Source: Halodurantibacterium flavum (GTDB lineage Bacteria > Pseudomonadota > Alphaproteobacteria > Rhodobacterales > Rhodobacteraceae). Taken from it: a stretch of DNA of 64,000 bases. Below are positions 59,595-64,000 of this stretch, piece after piece. The stretch covers positions 186,001 through 250,000 of the forward strand of contig NZ_JBHUGH010000003.1 in the NCBI RefSeq assembly GCF_042681825.1. Reading direction: 5' to 3'. Position 1 is the first letter of the stretch. Each line of letters starts with the position of its first letter. The position numbers and the translations under genes are program-made. Below the pieces are notes generated by a model that was given only the letters and a program-made list of their open reading frames with translations, was not told the DNA's origin and did no database searches.

Positions 59595-60866
59595 ATGTCA
59601 AAAAGTTGCAAGTTGGGTTTGATCGGTCTGCTGGTTCTGGCACAGCCGGCGCTGGCACAGGTGGATACCTCGGGGCTGACACCCGTGGATGCCCCCGAAG
59701 AGACGTCGGAGGAGGCGGAAAACGGGTTCTGCGGCCAGCCGCTGGCGCTGACCGACACGGCGGCCGCAGCGCTGCAGCCGGGGTATGAGACGCAGACGGT
59801 CCCCCTGATCATGCAGCGCGGCGAACCGCGATATCTCGACTTCTCGGTGACCGGGGATGGGACGGAGGTTCAGATCCGGACCCGGGCGGAAGCCGACGGC
59901 GACACGATCCTTGCGCTTTACAACGCGGGCGGAGAGCGGATCGCCTTCGACGATGACAGCGGCGGCGGGCTGAACTCGCTTGTGCGGATGACGCTGGCGT
60001 CGGGCGACTACTGCGCGCAGGTCCGCCTGTTCGGCTCGCAACCGCCGGAACGCACCGATGTCACGCTTTTCGTCGAACCGGCGACGGGCGAGGTCCCTGC
60101 GGATGGGGGCAGTACGGATTATGTGGACCCGGGCGTCACCGCCACCGGGTCCGCCGCAATGTGCACCGACCCGACCGACCTTGGCGCGATGCCCGAAAAC
60201 GGGCTTGTGCAGCAGGGCATTGCCCCCGCCGGTGGCACGGAATGGTTCAGCCTCTCGGTTCCGGCAGACCAAACGATCCGCATCGACGCCCGCAGCACGA
60301 GCATCGACACGGTTCTGACGGTCCGCGATTCCAGCGGCGCCCGGCACGAGAATGACGACTACGAAGGCACCGACAGCCGGCTTGTGCTCGAAAGCGGAAC
60401 GGGCGAATTCTGCATCGGCGTCAATGCTTATGGCGGCGGCGAAGGTCCCTATCAGCTTGCCGTGGCGGTGGTCGATGAACAGATGATGCTGCGCGAGGCG
60501 GTTCAGTCGGGCGACATGCTGCCGCGCGACGGCGACGCGGTGGTCGAGGATCTGGGCACGATCGAGGCAAGCGCGCGCAGCAGCCGCCTGACCGGCGACC
60601 GGACGCTCTGGACGAAATTCCGGGTCACGGAACCAGGGCTGATCGTCGTGCAGGCCACGGCGATGAACGAGAGCTTTGACCTGCGTCTCTACAACGCCGA
60701 CGGTCGCGTCCTGAGCCAGAACTGGGGCGATGGCATGACCGGCGCGCAGATCCTGAATGAACTGGTCCCCGGTGAATATTACATCGCCCAGATCGCACAA
60801 GCCCCCAGCACGGCGGCCAAGGTGCGGCAGGTCGTCGTGACGCGCTATCTGCGCGCCGGGCAGTAA
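59595..60866 (+). CDS. Secreted protein with three PPC-like beta domains
   Basis: Protein of 423 residues with a signal peptide (KLGLIGLLVLAQPALA/QV). Three similar beta-rich units follow at about residues 55-160 (ALYNAGGERIAFDDDSGGGL), 185-295 (TVRDSSGARHENDDYEGTDS) and 310-420 (LRLYNADGRVLSQNWGDGMT), each ending in a G-x-Y/F-C-x-V/I strand (DYCAQV, EFCIGV, YYIAQI). These resemble bacterial pre-peptidase C-terminal domains, but there is no protease domain, so it may be a binding or surface protein. ATG 59595 follows GAGGCGAG. Confidence 0.8.
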   Translation: MSKSCKLGLIGLLVLAQPALAQVDTSGLTPVDAPEETSEEAENGFCGQPLALTDTAAAALQPGYETQTVPLIMQRGEPRYLDFSVTGDGTEVQIRTRAEADGDTILALYNAGGERIAFDDDSGGGLNSLVRMTLASGDYCAQVRLFGSQPPERTDVTLFVEPATGEVPADGGSTDYVDPGVTATGSAAMCTDPTDLGAMPENGLVQQGIAPAGGTEWFSLSVPADQTIRIDARSTSIDTVLTVRDSSGARHENDDYEGTDSRLVLESGTGEFCIGVNAYGGGEGPYQLAVAVVDEQMMLREAVQSGDMLPRDGDAVVEDLGTIEASARSSRLTGDRTLWTKFRVTEPGLIVVQATAMNESFDLRLYNADGRVLSQNWGDGMTGAQILNELVPGEYYIAQIAQAPSTAAKVRQVVVTRYLRAGQ

Positions 60867-60887
60867 CGGCGAACGGAGGGGGCCGCC

Positions 60888-62963
60888 CTAGCGGCGGCCT
60901 TCTCTCAGCCAGGCGCCGACGATCAGGCCTGCGGCCAAAAGCAGGAACGCCCAGGCCGGCAGGATGGCCGCGACACTCACATCCGTCGTCACATAGGCGT
61001 CACGCGGGGTCAGGCCGATCCATCCGCGGCCCGTGGCGGGGCGTCCTTCGCGCACAAGGCGCAGATCGGGCAGCCCCTCTTCCAGCCGGTGAACGCCACC
61101 GCGCGAATCCTCGGCCAGCGGGGCAAGCGGCGCGCCCGTGGCGATGGTTTCCTCGAACTCGCGCGGCGCAGAGGGGCCGAGCGCCACCACAGCCTCATGT
61201 TCCCCGTCCGACAGCCGGTAGAGCCCGATCTCCGGCGCGTCCCAGACGGCAGAGAACCGCCCCGGCGAGATTTCCTGCAACGACAAGACCGTCTCGGACC
61301 CGTCCGGCGCCGTCACCGTGACGTCGGGCGCGCCCTCGTTCAGCGTGCGCCGGGTGATTGTCATCTGCTGCCCCTGCGCCGTGGCGATCAGCGCCTCTTC
61401 CTCCAGCTCGGGCTCTTTCATCATCCAGTGCGCGAGCCGCCGCAAAAGCTCCAGCTGCGGGCCGCCGCCCTCATATCCACGCCCCCAAAGCCATGCGTGG
61501 TCCGAGGCGAGCGTCGCGACACGCCCCTCGCCGGCGCGGTCCAGCAGCAACAGCGGCCGGCCGTCAGGCCCCGCCATCACGACCTGCCCTTCGGGCTGCA
61601 CATCGACCAGACGGAACCAGCGCCCCCAAGGCGGGCCCTGATCCTCGGCCGCAGTGGTTGCACCTGCAAACTCCACCAGCCCCTCGGTCACGGGGTGGCG
61701 GGCGCCGGTATCGGTCACCTCGGGGTGAAATCCGCCCTCGAACACGCGCCCCGTGGGCACACCCGGCAGCACATCGGCAAGACCGGTGCGATAGATGCTG
61801 TCGGCAGATCCGTATTCCGGCCCGCCCGCCACCAGAAGCGCCCCGCCCCGCAGGACGTAATCGCGGATATTGTCGAAATAGGCCGCAGGCAGGATGCCCC
61901 GGCGGCGATAGCGGTCAAAGATGATGAGATCGAATTCCTCGATCTTCTCGACAAAAAGCTCTCGCGTCGGAAAGGCGATCAGCGACAGTTCCGAAACCGG
62001 CACGCCATCCTGCTTTTCGGGCGGCCGCAGGATCGTGAAATGCACGAGGTCGACGGCCGCATCCGCCTTGAGAAGATTGCGCCAGACCCGTTCGCCCGCA
62101 TGGGGTTCCCCCGAGACCAGCAGCACCCGCAGCCGGTCGCGCACGCCGTTGATCTGCACCACCGCGGTGTTGTTCCGGTCGGTCAGCTCAGCCTCTTCGG
62201 TCGCGACCTGGAATTGCAGGATGTTGATGCCGCCCCGGTCGAGCGTCACGGGCAGGTTCAGATCCTCACCCACCGGGACGCGAAAGACCTGTTCCGCGCC
62301 GCCATCGACCGAGATCGTCAGTTGTGCCTGTCCCGCGACATCGGCGGGCACCGCCCCCTGATCCTCGACCCGCAGCGTCAGGGTGACAGGTTCGCCCAGT
62401 ATGGCAAAGGCGGGCGCGTTGCGCACCACAAGGCGGCGGTCCCAGTCATCCGCCCGCCCCGTCAGGAGCACATGAAAAGGCGCCGGCATCTCTGGCGCAA
62501 GGTCCAGATCATGAACCTGCCCGTCGGTCAGCAGGATCGCCCCCGCGATGCGCGAACGCGGCTCATTGGCCAGCGCCTCGTTCAGGGCGGTCATGGCGCG
62601 TGTGCCGGTATTGCCCTCGCCGTCACCAAAGCGGACGACGCGCAGGTCCATGTTTTCCAGCGCGCCGATCCGGTCCGTCAGCGCCGACATGGCGTCCTCA
62701 AGTTGCGCCGGGCGGTCAGACAGATCCTGGCTTGCGCTTTCATCGACAACGAAGATCGCGATATCGGCAAGCTGCGTCCGGTCCTCGGACTGAAGCGAGG
62801 GGTTGCCGAGCGCCGCCAGAACCGCAAGCGCCGCGAGCCCGCGCAGCCACCACCCGGGCAGCCCGCGCCAGAGCGCCACCGCCACCATCACGCCAAGCGC
62901 CGCCGCCAGGGCCCAGATCACCGGCCACGGCACAAGCGGATCAAGTACCACACCGCCCATCAT
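60888..62963 (-). CDS. Membrane protein with VWA-like and glutamine-amidotransferase-like regions (DUF4159-operon type)
   Basis: Protein of 691 residues: two N-terminal helices, a VWA-like region (IAIFVVDESASQDLSDRPAQ, AILLTDGQVHDL), beta-rich repeats, a class-I amidotransferase-like fold without a catalytic Cys (LRVLLVSGEPHAGERVWRNL, LLVAGGPEYGSADSIY) and a C-terminal helix. Such proteins accompany MoxR/DUF58/DUF4159 genes and are thought to act in the envelope. The start (62963) overlaps the DUF4159 stop. It is convergent with the PPC gene, 21 bases away. Confidence 0.8.
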   Translation of the reverse strand: MMGGVVLDPLVPWPVIWALAAALGVMVAVALWRGLPGWWLRGLAALAVLAALGNPSLQSEDRTQLADIAIFVVDESASQDLSDRPAQLEDAMSALTDRIGALENMDLRVVRFGDGEGNTGTRAMTALNEALANEPRSRIAGAILLTDGQVHDLDLAPEMPAPFHVLLTGRADDWDRRLVVRNAPAFAILGEPVTLTLRVEDQGAVPADVAGQAQLTISVDGGAEQVFRVPVGEDLNLPVTLDRGGINILQFQVATEEAELTDRNNTAVVQINGVRDRLRVLLVSGEPHAGERVWRNLLKADAAVDLVHFTILRPPEKQDGVPVSELSLIAFPTRELFVEKIEEFDLIIFDRYRRRGILPAAYFDNIRDYVLRGGALLVAGGPEYGSADSIYRTGLADVLPGVPTGRVFEGGFHPEVTDTGARHPVTEGLVEFAGATTAAEDQGPPWGRWFRLVDVQPEGQVVMAGPDGRPLLLLDRAGEGRVATLASDHAWLWGRGYEGGGPQLELLRRLAHWMMKEPELEEEALIATAQGQQMTITRRTLNEGAPDVTVTAPDGSETVLSLQEISPGRFSAVWDAPEIGLYRLSDGEHEAVVALGPSAPREFEETIATGAPLAPLAEDSRGGVHRLEEGLPDLRLVREGRPATGRGWIGLTPRDAYVTTDVSVAAILPAWAFLLLAAGLIVGAWLREGRR

Positions 62964-64000
62964 TGGCCCAGCCTTTCCAGAAGCGCAGGCACATGCACCT
63001 GATCGGATTTGTAGTTTCCGGTCAGGACGTGCATCACAAGGTTGATGCCAAAGCGATAGGCGATCTCGCGCTGGCGTTCGCCGGCAAAGCCACGGCCCAC
63101 AGGCATCAGGGGCAGGCCGCGATCGTCGACCGCCCAGGCCGAGGCCCAGTCGTTGCCCCCGATCACCACCGGCGTCACCCCGTCATTGAGATTGCGGAAC
63201 GGCATCCCCTCGACCGCCTCGGGGTCTGGCGGCGCGGCCTCGACCCACAGGCCACGGCCCATATGGCGCCCCGGGAAATCCTGAAGAAGGTAAAAGGTGC
63301 GGGTCAGCACATGATCTTCGGGCAGCGGTTCCAGCGGCGGAATATCGAGTGGCGCGGCAAGCGTCTGCAGATGCCGGCCCGCCGGCGTGCTGCCGCCGAA
63401 CCCGGCCACATCCGCATCGCGCGTGTCAAAGAGGATCATGCCACCCGTGCGCAGATACTGGTTCAGCCGCGCATAGGCCGCATCCGACGGCACCGGCTGC
63501 CCCTCGGTCACGGGCCAGTAGAGGAAGGGGAAAAACGCGATGTCATCCTGTTCCAGATCGACACTCACCGGCGCCGCAGGCTCGACCGAGGTGCGTTCGA
63601 ACAATCGTTGCGACAGGCCGCGCAGACCGGCCTCGGCCACGCGGTCCAGCTGCGCGTCGCCGGTCAGCACATGGGCAAGAACAAACGTGCGCGTGGCCTC
63701 CAGCGCGAATTCGTCATCGGCCATGGAACGGTCGGCGGTCAGTGTCGCAAAGGCGATGGCGGCGATCATCGCCACGGCGCCGCGCCGCATCCGGCCCGAC
63801 AGGAACAGCGAGGCGATCAGATCCAGCACCAGAACCCCCGCCGCGAGCGCGAGGAGCATCCCCTTGAGGCCCGTCTCCTCCGCCTCGGTCAGCCCCTCGA
63901 CCGGGATGCGCTGCGGCCATTGCGCGGGCATCAGCGTGGTGTCGGCCGCGGCCACGTTAAGCGCCATGTAGCGGTCGTCCGACGCATAGAGACCGGGCGG
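62960..64000 (-). CDS. DUF4159 domain-containing membrane protein, N-terminus beyond right edge
   Basis: About 346 C-terminal codons are present and the frame stays open to the end of the window. A helix (MLLALAAGVLVLDLIASLFL) and a second (GAVAMIAAIAFATLTADRS) precede a DUF4159 region (DDIAFFPFLYWPVTEGQPVP, YLRTGGMILFDTRDADVAGF, GNDWASAWAVDDRGLPLMPV, YRFGINLVMHVLTGNYKSDQ). In related genomes the missing part is a BatA-like N-terminus; that cannot be seen here. It lies directly upstream of the VWA/amidotransferase-like gene. Confidence 0.85.
   Translation of the reverse strand, partial: PPGLYASDDRYMALNVAAADTTLMPAQWPQRIPVEGLTEAEETGLKGMLLALAAGVLVLDLIASLFLSGRMRRGAVAMIAAIAFATLTADRSMADDEFALEATRTFVLAHVLTGDAQLDRVAEAGLRGLSQRLFERTSVEPAAPVSVDLEQDDIAFFPFLYWPVTEGQPVPSDAAYARLNQYLRTGGMILFDTRDADVAGFGGSTPAGRHLQTLAAPLDIPPLEPLPEDHVLTRTFYLLQDFPGRHMGRGLWVEAAPPDPEAVEGMPFRNLNDGVTPVVIGGNDWASAWAVDDRGLPLMPVGRGFAGERQREIAYRFGINLVMHVLTGNYKSDQVHVPALLERLGQ

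Noticed and set aside
1..64000. Defence islands, prophage, CRISPR arrays or integrative elements
   Set aside because: No integrase, transposase, cas gene, regularly spaced repeat or phage structural gene was found on either strand.

Overview
The window is a gene-dense, GC-rich chromosomal segment of an alphaproteobacterium, most likely order Rhodobacterales (Rhodobacter/Roseobacter relatives). This rests on the mix of families (PleD-type diguanylate cyclase beside a DUF3572 gene, DUF1523, DUF4153, DUF4159, a fused Mrp/Pha AB antiporter subunit, a Pyl-free MttB homologue, urea ABC transporter, GlcDEF) and on very compact operons with ATGA/TGATG stop-start overlaps. No species is claimed. I see no rRNA, tRNA, CRISPR array, insertion sequence, integrase or phage gene. 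Gene content looks like ordinary chromosome with accessory metabolic cassettes.

Layout. 1-5202: a divergent pair, FAD oxidoreductase (cut by the left edge) and tRNA methyltransferase MnmD, then a DMT exporter, a soluble lytic transglycosylase and dapA. 5239-11676: a LysR regulator with two winged-helix domains, a DUF4153 membrane protein, an MttB-family methyltransferase, a HAD phosphatase, a MarR regulator and DUF3572. 11771-16000: a PleD-like diguanylate cyclase with degenerate receivers, a 538-base stretch without a gene, then a minus-strand envelope-stress cassette (EF-hand protein, ECF sigma factor, anti-sigma, CpxP-like protein). 16205-20867: DUF983, NUDIX hydrolase, fatty acid desaturase, XRE regulator, sulfotransferase, small membrane protein, orphan ParA.

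21201-26842: urea ABC transporter urtABCDE, preceded by a possible 25-codon leader peptide whose stop overlaps the urtA start. 27074-33073: six-gene Mrp/Pha cation/proton antiporter operon. 33093-39070: aa3-type cytochrome c oxidase (subunit II, fused subunits I+III, a small membrane protein) with CopD, CtaG-like and DUF2231 membrane proteins. 39241-42001: aldo/keto reductase, secreted unknown protein, MFS transporter.

42084-54215: an oligopeptide-type ABC importer (binding protein, DppB, DppC, fused DppD-DppF ATPase) in a run with an aldehyde dehydrogenase, an SDR dehydrogenase and a DmpA-type peptidase, convergent with an AFMID-like hydrolase and beside gabD. This looks like an uptake-and-degradation cassette for an amide- or peptide-like nitrogen compound whose identity the sequence does not reveal. 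54306-64000: small heat-shock protein, glycolate oxidase glcDEF with a candidate operator, DUF599 protein, a secreted protein with three PPC-like repeats, and two membrane proteins of a DUF4159-type operon, the second cut by the right edge.

Nothing here is clearly a new defence or mobile system. The most unusual items are the urtA leader region, the tandem-HTH LysR, the receiver-degenerate diguanylate cyclase, the sigma/EF-hand cassette with clustered inverted repeats, the repeat array between desaturase and XRE genes, and the DmpA-peptidase/ABC cassette.
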